Of a stretch of DNA of 64,000 bases, positions 23,346 to 30,241 are shown one piece after another. The notes below the pieces were generated by a model. The model was not told where the DNA came from, did not search any database, and was given only the letters and a program-made list of their open reading frames with translations. Made by a program: the position numbers and the translations under genes. This DNA is from a virus: the IMG/VR virus record IMGVR_UViG_3300045922_000122, positions 1-64,000 of that record. One strand, written 5' to 3'. Each line of letters begins with the position of its first letter. Position 1 is the stretch's first letter.

Positions 23346-23636
23346 ATGAAAAAACAAAATTTTGATAAATCAATAGAAATTATAAAAAAAGCAGTATCTG
23401 AATTATTACCTATTAAAGATTCTAGAAATAATGAAATTAGAGAGATTATAAATTATCTACTTGATTGTGCTGAAAATGGATATTGTTTAATTCCATTTCC
23501 AAATTCACAAGAATACATGGAAGAAGAATGGTTTGACAAAGAAGCTATTCTTGCTCTAGGTATTGAGTATAAAATAGGAGGTAGTGCTTATTTTATACCT
23601 ATTAAAAGAATCATAAATAGTATAAATAGTAAATAA
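23346..23636 (+). CDS. Hypothetical protein, 96 aa
   Basis: No recognised family. Two helices (about 5-45) precede a strand-rich end (KIGGSAYFIPIKRI). It follows the polymerase by 12 bases and is probably in the same transcript. Confidence 0.65.
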   Translation: MKKQNFDKSIEIIKKAVSELLPIKDSRNNEIREIINYLLDCAENGYCLIPFPNSQEYMEEEWFDKEAILALGIEYKIGGSAYFIPIKRIINSINSK

Positions 23637-23670
23637 ATAATAGTTATAAAAACAATAAAATAAGTTTATT

Positions 23671-23886
23671 ATGGAAAGAAATAGAGTTATTTGGGAAGGT
23701 TGGACAGTAAATGATTTTATATCTAAATTAGAACCTATGTTCAATATGATAATGAAAAATCAAAGTCGTCAAAAACCTTTTACTTCTAAAGAAGAATTAA
23801 AAAAATGGTGTAAAGATAATCAACCTTATTACAAAAAACATATACCTGAAGTTTATAAATATTTTAAGAAAAAGGCAAATTTATAA
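23671..23886 (+). CDS. Hypothetical protein, 71 aa
   Basis: No recognised family. It is basic and helical, with SKEELKKWCKDNQPYYKKHIPEVYKYF-like aromatic/Lys spacing toward the end that might bind nucleic acid. It sits in a run of small genes after the polymerase. Confidence 0.6.
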   Translation: MERNRVIWEGWTVNDFISKLEPMFNMIMKNQSRQKPFTSKEELKKWCKDNQPYYKKHIPEVYKYFKKKANL

Positions 23887-23897
23887 AAATACTACAA

Positions 23898-24146
23898 ATG
23901 AATAAATTAGATGAAATAATAGAGAAAAATAAGATTCAATTTTTAGAATCAAATAACAATATAAGCATAAATGATTTATGTAAAACAGTAGCAATAGAAT
24001 TTGCTAAATACATTCTTGAAGAAGCTGCTGAAAATGTTAAATTTGAAACTGAATATTATGTAAATGATGAAGGTTTATGGGATACAAGACTAACAAATAA
24101 AATAGCAAAAGAGTCAATCACATCAGTAATAAATAAATACTTATGA
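23898..24146 (+). CDS. Hypothetical helical protein, 82 aa
   Basis: No recognised family. It is mostly helical (IEKNKIQFLESN; TVAIEFAKYILEEAAENV). It ends in ATGA with the next gene, so the two are coupled. Confidence 0.6.
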   Translation: MNKLDEIIEKNKIQFLESNNNISINDLCKTVAIEFAKYILEEAAENVKFETEYYVNDEGLWDTRLTNKIAKESITSVINKYL

Positions 24147-24394
24147 GTAAAATATTAAAAAACTTAAATTATCAGTTAAAAACTGAATTTAAACATGATG
24201 CTGAAAAAGTTAAAGTTATTTATGATTACTTAATTAAGAAATATGACGGACACATTTGGGAAAGTAAATGGAATCCTTTAGTAAGTACTAATTTTATTGG
24301 TAAATACCCTTATTATAAAAAAGTTTATAGTTTAACTGATATTGGTGAAATGGTTTTTAAACAATTAACAAATGAAAATACTAATAAACAATAA
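24143..24394 (+). CDS. Hypothetical protein, 83 aa
   Basis: No recognised family. A helix-turn-helix-like order is possible (KVKVIYDYLIKKY, then YSLTDIGEMVFKQL near the end), which would suggest a small regulator, but this is weak. It overlaps the next gene by 23 bases. Confidence 0.55.
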   Translation: MSKILKNLNYQLKTEFKHDAEKVKVIYDYLIKKYDGHIWESKWNPLVSTNFIGKYPYYKKVYSLTDIGEMVFKQLTNENTNKQ

Positions 24395-24992
24395 AGAACA
24401 AGATACTATTAAAGCTATTCAAGTAGACGATTACTGGGTAGTTGTTGATACTAAAGATACTTATTATCAGAAAAATAAATTTGTTTACTCTTTAAATGGT
24501 GGAATTGGGTTTTTAGATAGAGATAATGAAAAATCTTATGTAATAAAAAATAATACATCTGATATTTGTTATGAGTTTACTTATACGGATAGTTGGTATA
24601 AAATCATAGCTTCAACTAAATTCATTGACAAATCTATTCCTGTAATTAAGTTTGTTGAGAAAAGTGTTAATGAATTAGCTAAAGAATATCAAAATTCTTG
24701 GGGTAAATTTGAAAAAACTGAAGAATCTTATTATGCTTTTATAGAAGGTTTTAATCAAGCTAAATCTTCTGATAAGAAATATACAGAAAAACAATTAGAA
24801 GATGCTATTATAATGGCATTTGATATATCTGAATTTGGAATATTTAGAATATCAAGAGATAAATATAAAAATAGAATCATTCAATCAATAAACGAATCTA
24901 AACTACCTGATGTAATTAACTTAGAAATGGAAGATTCAAAACTTAAAACTAAATCAACTCCAGAAGGAGAAGTTATAGAAATTAAAGTTTAA
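24372..24992 (+). CDS. Hypothetical protein, 206 aa
   Basis: No named family. The N-terminal 100 residues are strand-rich. The middle has SYYAFIEGFNQAKSSDKKYTEKQLEDAI, a pattern I associate with hypothetical proteins common in Bacteroidetes phages. The tail is acidic with EGEVIEIKV. No catalytic motif is seen. Confidence 0.6.
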   Translation: MKILINNKEQDTIKAIQVDDYWVVVDTKDTYYQKNKFVYSLNGGIGFLDRDNEKSYVIKNNTSDICYEFTYTDSWYKIIASTKFIDKSIPVIKFVEKSVNELAKEYQNSWGKFEKTEESYYAFIEGFNQAKSSDKKYTEKQLEDAIIMAFDISEFGIFRISRDKYKNRIIQSINESKLPDVINLEMEDSKLKTKSTPEGEVIEIKV

Positions 24993-25014
24993 ATAAATTA
25001 TTATTTGATGGTTG

Positions 25015-25030
25015 TTTAAAACATAAATAA
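25015..25030 (+). repeat. 16-bp leader repeat, copy 1
   Basis: TTTAAAACATAAATAA occurs here just before the start at 25039 and again at 25875-25890 before the start at 25899. Both lie 8 bases before a start codon. Confidence 0.5.
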
Positions 25031-25038
25031 GAAAGATT

Positions 25039-25365
25039 ATGTACACATTTAAATTAAATTGTGATAAGTGGTTTGAAGACGATAAGATAAAAATAATATA
25101 TTTAAAATACTATGATAATAAAAGACTTGCTGTATACATTAAAGACAAAGACGGTAAGGATTATTGTATTATAAAAAAAATTCTTATTGATAAAAATAAT
25201 GAAAGTTTTGATATAGCAACCGATAAAATCAGAAATTTTGTACGAGATAAACTTCAAGAATGGATAACAGAAGAAGATGAAAAAGAGAGAGCAAGACTTG
25301 AAGCTATTGAACGTGAAAAACTAGAGGAAAAAGAAAAAATAAAGAGATTAATGGATTTATTTTAA
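25039..25365 (+). CDS. Hypothetical protein with coiled-coil tail, 108 aa
   Basis: No recognised family. Residues 1-60 form a strand-rich domain. Residues about 65-105 are a charged helix (EERARLEAIEREKLEEKEK type). It follows leader repeat copy 1. Confidence 0.6.
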   Translation: MYTFKLNCDKWFEDDKIKIIYLKYYDNKRLAVYIKDKDGKDYCIIKKILIDKNNESFDIATDKIRNFVRDKLQEWITEEDEKERARLEAIEREKLEEKEKIKRLMDLF

Positions 25366-25392
25366 ATCTTTAAAATTTAAACAAATAATAAT

Positions 25393-25584
25393 ATGTCAAA
25401 AAATAACGAAATTAAACTATTTAAGCAAACTACTGTTATCAACAGTTCTTATTTAGATAAACTTGCAAAAGATTAAGTCAGCAAAAGAATATCAAAGACT
25501 TTGCAGTATGACTTGGAAACAATACTTTCAGGAGTTTATTTCAAAGAATTGTCAGATAATTTAGAGTTAACTAAAAAAGAATAA
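25393..25584 (+). pseudogene. Short gene interrupted by an in-frame stop
   Basis: The frame from ATG 25393 (MSKNNEIKLFKQ) meets TAA at 25474-25476 and then stays open in the same frame to a second TAA at 25582-25584 (QYDLETILSGVYFKELSDN). The N-terminus resembles the NEIKLF start of Bro/DinD/RhuM-type phage proteins, and the region after the stop resembles part of such a protein, but the match is loose. It may be a decayed fragment, with only a 27-aa peptide made. Confidence 0.4.
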
Positions 25585-25622
25585 GATAATATTAGTGATG
25601 AAGAAAAATATGAGATACTATA

Positions 25623-25832
25623 ATGGAAAATAATTTATATATTAGTCATAAACTAACAGAAGAAAATAAAAAAGCACTTTATAGCATGAAGCTACATGAA
25701 ACTAAAGTTTTTAGCTGTGAGTATAATATTTACTTAATGGTAACCAGAGTACCTGGTGGTTGGATTTATGAATACAATGCTGAAAGGTTACATTATGCTA
25801 TTTTTATTCCGTTTGATAATGAATTTCAATAA
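25623..25832 (+). CDS. Hypothetical protein, 69 aa
   Basis: No recognised family. It is a small mixed protein with aromatic strands (YNIYLMVTRVPGGWIYEYN). It follows the interrupted gene after 38 bases. Confidence 0.55.
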   Translation: MENNLYISHKLTEENKKALYSMKLHETKVFSCEYNIYLMVTRVPGGWIYEYNAERLHYAIFIPFDNEFQ

Positions 25833-25874
25833 GATTAACCAGTCGGCTATTGTTGAGAGGGCATTTTTGGATTA

Positions 25875-25890
25875 TTTAAAACATAAATAA
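25875..25890 (+). repeat. 16-bp leader repeat, copy 2
   Basis: An exact second copy of TTTAAAACATAAATAA (see 25015-25030), again directly before a gene start. It could be a shared regulatory or translation-start element, or a trace of duplication. Confidence 0.5.
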
Positions 25891-25898
25891 TATTTAAT

Positions 25899-26168
25899 AT
25901 GAAAACATTTACAATTAAAAAAACTGACAATGATAATAATAATTTAGAAAATTTTAATAAAGCTATTGACAATGCAATTAATGATTTTATATTAGAAAAT
26001 CACCGAATGCCTGAAATTATTATTATAAATCCTGTCGATTTTGAAAAGTTTATACAGGCAATATGCCAAAAATATAGCTACTATGGTATACAGAATTTTT
26101 TCAACTATAAATGGTTGAGAATAATTAGGTCGTATGATATTGATGAAGGATGTTGGGCTGTTTATTAA
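25899..26168 (+). CDS. Hypothetical protein, 89 aa
   Basis: No recognised family. A helical N-terminus is followed by a RMPEIIIINPVDFEKFIQ strand-helix unit and a WLRIIRSYDI strand. The leader holds repeat copy 2. Confidence 0.6.
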   Translation: MKTFTIKKTDNDNNNLENFNKAIDNAINDFILENHRMPEIIIINPVDFEKFIQAICQKYSYYGIQNFFNYKWLRIIRSYDIDEGCWAVY

Positions 26169-26202
26169 TTGTTTGATTGTTTTAAAAATAAAAGTTAAAA
26201 AT

Positions 26203-26367
26203 ATGGAAAATATAAATTTAAGTAAAAAATTAGAAAATCTTAAAAGAGATTTTGAAAGTATTATTGATGATGTTATTGAAGAAATTGAAAGTCTTGAAAA
26301 CAAGTTAGAAGATAAAGAAAGTGAAATTGAGTTATTGGAAGAAAGAATTTCAGAATTAGAACAGTGA
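26203..26367 (+). CDS. Small coiled-coil protein, 54 aa
   Basis: The ATG at 26203 is preferred to an earlier start at 26134, which overlaps the upstream gene and adds non-helical sequence. Nearly all residues form one acidic coiled coil with clear Leu/Ile heptads (about 8-53). It is probably an oligomerisation peptide or a partner of another protein. Confidence 0.6.
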   Translation: MENINLSKKLENLKRDFESIIDDVIEEIESLENKLEDKESEIELLEERISELEQ

Positions 26368-26382
26368 AATTAAAATCATAAA

Positions 26383-26616
26383 ATGAGCAAACAAGCAAAA
26401 TTTAAAGACCTTATTAATTTGTGTAATAAATTTGGTTGGGATAATATTATATCTGAATTAGAAAAGATTGTTTTACATTACGAAAACATTCAAGCACATT
26501 TATTTAGTGGTACTCCACAAGAGGTACGTCAGGCTGTAAAACTTCGTAAGACAATTATTAAGCAAAATTTAACAATTGCTAAATTAAAAGAATATCGTAA
26601 AAAACATGGACTTTAA
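26383..26616 (+). CDS. Hypothetical helical protein, 77 aa
   Basis: No recognised family. It is fully helical (DLINLCNKFGWDNIISELEKI; AVKLRKTIIKQNLTIAKLKEY). It uses CGT arginine codons, unlike most genes around it, which suggests a separate origin or stronger expression. Confidence 0.6.
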   Translation: MSKQAKFKDLINLCNKFGWDNIISELEKIVLHYENIQAHLFSGTPQEVRQAVKLRKTIIKQNLTIAKLKEYRKKHGL

Positions 26617-26685
26617 TAAAAATTATAATAAAAGTAGAAATAATTAAAATTATAATTTAAACTAAACCTTTAAAACAATAAAACT

Positions 26686-26985
26686 ATGAACACAAAAAAG
26701 ATTCAAGAAAAAGAATATGATACACCTGTAATTCGTCAACCTGAGTTTCAAATAATTATTGAAACGTTACAAAGTGCCGTAGCTCGCTATGATGCTATTG
26801 TATCCGAAACAAAAAACAAACTGCAAATGATTAAAACGTACAATGAACCTTCAACACTAAACGAAGCTGTAAAAGAAAAAGAGACTGAAAGTGTAACAGA
26901 AGAAATTAATCGTTTGCTTGAACAATTAAATCTACTTAATGAAAAAGCAGAAGGAAATTTAAGGCACTTGAGAGAAATAGTTTAA
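26686..26985 (+). CDS. Coiled-coil protein, 99 aa
   Basis: No recognised family. Helical segments at about 20-50 and 60-97 have heptad spacing (EEINRLLEQLNLLNEKAEGN). Like the gene before it, it uses CGT/CGC codons. Confidence 0.6.
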   Translation: MNTKKIQEKEYDTPVIRQPEFQIIIETLQSAVARYDAIVSETKNKLQMIKTYNEPSTLNEAVKEKETESVTEEINRLLEQLNLLNEKAEGNLRHLREIV

Positions 26986-27018
26986 TTTTTTTAGCTTTAA
27001 TTAAACAAAGCAGTAAAA

Positions 27019-27228
27019 ATGAAAATCCATATTTATAAATTAGTAAAAGAAATACTGAAAAATCCAGAGTTATATCATCAATGTATAGCTTGTAAAAATC
27101 CAGTTGATAAAAGACATGCTCAAGATGGTTGTCCTACTTGTGGTGGACATTATTTTGAAGCTGAAAAAGATAAAGATTTTTCACATTTAAAAGATATTTT
27201 AGAAGATAATCAAGAAATAGAAGTATGA
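27019..27228 (+). CDS. Zinc-ribbon protein, 69 aa
   Basis: CIACKNP (near residues 18-24) and CPTCGG (near 37-42) make a four-cysteine zinc ribbon with an added His/Asp spacing. The tail is acidic. A role in nucleic-acid or protein contacts is likely but not shown. It has an ATGA overlap with the next gene. Confidence 0.65.
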   Translation: MKIHIYKLVKEILKNPELYHQCIACKNPVDKRHAQDGCPTCGGHYFEAEKDKDFSHLKDILEDNQEIEV

Positions 27229-27776
27229 TAAACTCAAAAGAAAGACAATTTAACGTATTTAAATTAACAAGTGGGGATATTATATATGTTCCTATTTTAG
27301 AATTTGCTATTTTTAAAAATTATAAAATAGTAAAAGAAGGAGTAAATAAAGACAGAGAAGTTATTATAAGTATAACTTATTATTCATTACTTAATTCAGC
27401 TAAATATCATACAAGAACTAGACATTCTAGATTTAGAAGAGTTGCAGCAGCACATATAAATAACTTAAATTTAGAAGAAATAGCTAGAGCTTCTAGTATA
27501 TATAGTAAGTACAAAGAAGAATTTGAATATAATCCTATAACAAATGCTACTCCTATTAAAGATAAAGTAAGTGAAATTATTGAAGATTTATATTTAAAAA
27601 ATAAATCTAATACTTTAAATGAAGAAGAATATCTATTTGAAATGGTAAATAAGTTAACTGATTTCACTAATTATAAAGATTTTATGTTTGAAAATTTTAA
27701 GTTAAAAGAAGATTATATTTTTCAATTAATACAATATGCAGATATTTATAGAGAAGTTAGGGGAAAAGTGGTATGA
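27225..27776 (+). CDS. Hypothetical protein, 183 aa
   Basis: No recognised family. A strand-rich N-terminus leads to a basic patch (YHTRTRHSRFRRVAAAHIN, about 66-84) that could bind nucleic acid. The rest is helical and acidic. It is coupled to the zinc ribbon by ATGA and overlaps the uracil-DNA glycosylase gene by 41 bases. Confidence 0.6.
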   Translation: MINSKERQFNVFKLTSGDIIYVPILEFAIFKNYKIVKEGVNKDREVIISITYYSLLNSAKYHTRTRHSRFRRVAAAHINNLNLEEIARASSIYSKYKEEFEYNPITNATPIKDKVSEIIEDLYLKNKSNTLNEEEYLFEMVNKLTDFTNYKDFMFENFKLKEDYIFQLIQYADIYREVRGKVV

Positions 27777-28422
27777 AAAACTAGAAGACTATTTACTATC
27801 TAACTCTTTTAGAGAGTTAGGTAGTAAAATAGTTAATGAATATAAAATTAAAACTATATACCCTGAATATAATGATATTTTTAAAGCTTATAAACTTACA
27901 AACTATGATGATGTTAAAGTAGTTATTTTAGGACAAGACCCTTATCCTAATGGTGAAGCTGATGGATTAGCTTTTAGCGTCAAAGAAGATGATTACATAA
28001 TAAAAATACCACCTAGTCTTAAAGCTATATTTGATGAAATAGAAAAAGATGTTTATGGTGGATTTAGAGTAGAACAAGATTGGAACTTAGAGAGATGGGC
28101 TAAACAAGGCGTTTTTTTACTTAATACTATATTAACTGTAGAAAAAGGAAAACCTAAATCTCATGCTTTATATGGTTGGGAAGAATTTACTAAAGTAACA
28201 ATAGAAAAATTAAATGAAAGTGATAATCCTATATGCTTTATGTTATGGGGTAAAGATGCTAAATCTTATAAGAAATTTATAACTAATGAACATCATTTAG
28301 TTTTACAAAGCGGTCATCCTGCTACTAAATATTATGAAACAGATTATTGGTCAGGAAATAGACATTTTAGTAAGTGTAATAAATTTTTAATTCAAAACAA
28401 TAGAGGTTCAATAGAATGGTAA
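27736..28422 (+). CDS. ung: Uracil-DNA glycosylase (family 1)
   Basis: The catalytic loop GQDPYPN (66-72) and GLAFS (77-81) are intact, as are FLLNT (127-131) and the HPA loop (H194; the usual HPSP is HPAT here). The enzyme removes uracil from DNA. Its length is normal. Ung occurs in many crAss-like phages, where it may protect AT-rich DNA after deamination. The first residues overlap the gene before by 41 bases; no other in-frame ATG gives a full domain. Confidence 0.9.
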   Translation: MQIFIEKLGEKWYEKLEDYLLSNSFRELGSKIVNEYKIKTIYPEYNDIFKAYKLTNYDDVKVVILGQDPYPNGEADGLAFSVKEDDYIIKIPPSLKAIFDEIEKDVYGGFRVEQDWNLERWAKQGVFLLNTILTVEKGKPKSHALYGWEEFTKVTIEKLNESDNPICFMLWGKDAKSYKKFITNEHHLVLQSGHPATKYYETDYWSGNRHFSKCNKFLIQNNRGSIEW

Positions 28423-28426
28423 AATT

Positions 28427-28651
28427 ATGGAAAAAGAAAAAAATGAATTTGTAAAAGAATTAGAAAATAAAATATTACTATTACAAGAAAAATGTGATAT
28501 TTTACAACAAATAGTTGACATAAATAATAAAATCATTTATGATAAACATAATAGTTTAAGTAATTTTAAACATAAAGTTGAATCTATAAGTATTTTTGAA
28601 AGGTTATTTAATTATAAAAATACTATAAGAAAAATATGGGAGAAAATTTAA
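28427..28651 (+). CDS. Coiled-coil protein, 74 aa
   Basis: Residues 3-45 form a coiled coil (VKELENKILLLQEKCDILQQI), followed by a basic end. No family is known. It overlaps the next gene by 16 bases. Confidence 0.6.
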   Translation: MEKEKNEFVKELENKILLLQEKCDILQQIVDINNKIIYDKHNSLSNFKHKVESISIFERLFNYKNTIRKIWEKI

Positions 28652-28848
28652 ATAAAGGAAGAAAATATTTTAAATTTGAATGTATACCTATAATAATAGC
28701 AGCATATTCTGTTGAAGCTGCTATTAAGAAGGCTAAAGAAATATTTGGAGAAAAGTTATACGAAGATAGAGTTGTTTGGGAACAACTAGCTACAATTAAA
28801 AAAATGGATTTTAATTTTGAAGATAGAAAGGATATAATAGAAGTATGA
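28636..28848 (+). CDS. Hypothetical protein, 70 aa
   Basis: No recognised family. A FECIPIIIAAYSVEAAIKKAKEIFG core suggests a small alpha/beta fold. It is coupled to the ACP-like gene by ATGA and has a translational overlap with the coiled-coil gene before it. Confidence 0.6.
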   Translation: MGENLNKGRKYFKFECIPIIIAAYSVEAAIKKAKEIFGEKLYEDRVVWEQLATIKKMDFNFEDRKDIIEV

Positions 28849-29087
28849 CTATAACAATAGAAATAATTAAAGAAGCTTTAGAAGAAGTCTTAAAAAAGAC
28901 TTTTTCTGAAAAAGAAATAACTGAAGATACTAATCTATATATAGATTTAAGTATGTCAGAAATAGATAAAACAGAATTAGTGTTGGCTTTAGAAGATAAG
29001 ACTAATTTAATGATACCTTATGAAGAAGAAGAATCTTGGGTAAAAGTTAAAGATATATTAAACACGTTAAACAAATTAAATAAATAA
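28845..29087 (+). CDS. Acyl-carrier-protein-like fold without the expected serine
   Basis: The 80-aa protein has the length and helix pattern of ACP. The central DLSMSEIDKTELVLALE (34-50) aligns with the ACP DLGADSLDTVELV region, and IPYEEEESWVKVKDIL matches the usual end. At the position of the phosphopantetheine serine there is Glu39, with serines one and three residues earlier. It may therefore not carry an acyl group and could instead bind or mimic host ACP. ACP-like folds can arise by chance in acidic proteins, so this is a moderate call. Confidence 0.55.
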   Translation: MTITIEIIKEALEEVLKKTFSEKEITEDTNLYIDLSMSEIDKTELVLALEDKTNLMIPYEEEESWVKVKDILNTLNKLNK

Positions 29088-29091
29088 AATT

Positions 29092-29640
29092 ATGGGAACA
29101 TCTAATTTTCACAATGTTAATGCAAGTAAAATTTATGCAATTCTAGAAGATTCTGAAAGTATGGTATCTGATTTTATACATACTATAGATAACATACAAG
29201 AAGATTTAAAAGAAAAAGGTTATAAAGAAGTTGATGAAAAAGCTATTGATGAGTTAAGAGCTTATCCTGCTAGAGTAATAGCTGAAAAAACAGAAATTAA
29301 AACTATTGAAAATATAGATTTAGAAATATCTATTACTATATGTGCTGTTGTTAGGTCTGGATATTATGAAGGATTTAATTTAGATTGGTATATTGTATAT
29401 TCAGACTCTAATAACTATAATTTAAAAGAATTAGATATAGAAACTATTTTTAATAATAATGATTATGAATTTGAAAATAAAGAAAAAGAAATAGAAGAAA
29501 CTAAAAATTGGATTGAAAATACTAAAAATAATCTTATAAAAGAACTAGAAGAAATATATGAAAGTATTTCTACAAGTTTAGTAGTAACTGCAAGATTTAG
29601 TAATGGAGAAACTATATACGAAAAAGCTAATAATAATTAA
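29092..29640 (+). CDS. Hypothetical protein, 182 aa
   Basis: No recognised family. A helical first 60 residues precede a strand region (LEISITICAVVRSGYYEG, about 72-90; LDWYIVYSD) and a long acidic coiled coil (about 125-160), then a final strand pair. No motif points to a function. Confidence 0.6.
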   Translation: MGTSNFHNVNASKIYAILEDSESMVSDFIHTIDNIQEDLKEKGYKEVDEKAIDELRAYPARVIAEKTEIKTIENIDLEISITICAVVRSGYYEGFNLDWYIVYSDSNNYNLKELDIETIFNNNDYEFENKEKEIEETKNWIENTKNNLIKELEEIYESISTSLVVTARFSNGETIYEKANNN

Positions 29641-29642
29641 TT

Positions 29643-30206
29643 ATGAGTAAAGAATTAAATCAAGTAAAGGAATTTCAAAATTCTTTTGGTCAACCAATTT
29701 TAAGTTTTAAAGATAATATTTCTGCCGATAGAGCAAGACTAAGGCTTGGTTTGATACTAGAAGAATTACATGAGCTAGCAATAGCTTTAGGAGAAGAAAT
29801 TAATTTTAGATGGCAGCTAAAAAAACTATTAGAAGAAGAACCTATTAGTACACCTATAATGTCTAAAGTTAGTCAAGCAGATGCTTTAGCTGATTTAGAA
29901 TATGTAGTTAAAGGAACTATATTAGAATGTGGACTAGGAGATGTTTTTGATGAAGTGTTTGATGAAGTTCATGCTAGTAACATGAGTAAAACTATATCTG
30001 AAGAACAAATAGAAAAAGAAAAAGAAATTTTAACTAAATCTAATATTGATTATAATATGGTAAAAACTAAGAATAACAGATATATTATTATAAGAAAAGA
30101 AGATGGTAAAGTAATTAAACCTTCTACTTATAAAAAAGCAGATATAGCTGGTATATTAGAACGCTTTAAAATAAAGTTATCTGCACAAAGACCTTTGGAC
30201 ATTTAA
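29643..30206 (+). CDS. MazG-like NTP pyrophosphohydrolase, 187 aa
   Basis: The metal-binding motifs of the all-alpha NTP-PPase fold are present: LEELHELA (E40, E41, E44) and QADALADLEYV (D80, D84), followed by FDEVHASNMSK (106-116), a hallmark of the phage and HisE/MazG-like branch. The enzyme cleaves nucleoside triphosphates or related alarmones, possibly (p)ppGpp or modified dNTPs. The C-terminal 60 residues are an extra Lys-rich extension. It is the last + strand gene before the convergent junction. Confidence 0.8.
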   Translation: MSKELNQVKEFQNSFGQPILSFKDNISADRARLRLGLILEELHELAIALGEEINFRWQLKKLLEEEPISTPIMSKVSQADALADLEYVVKGTILECGLGDVFDEVFDEVHASNMSKTISEEQIEKEKEILTKSNIDYNMVKTKNNRYIIIRKEDGKVIKPSTYKKADIAGILERFKIKLSAQRPLDI

Positions 30207-30218
30207 AATATTGGAATG

Positions 30219-30241
30219 TAGAGGGGCTTAACTTCCCTCTA
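30219..30241. terminator. Possible bidirectional terminator at the convergent junction
   Basis: TAGAGGGG (30219-30226) pairs with the TTCCCTCTA segment (to 30241) between the ends of the + strand early genes and the - strand late genes. Neither side has a long T-run, so the function is uncertain. Confidence 0.45.
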
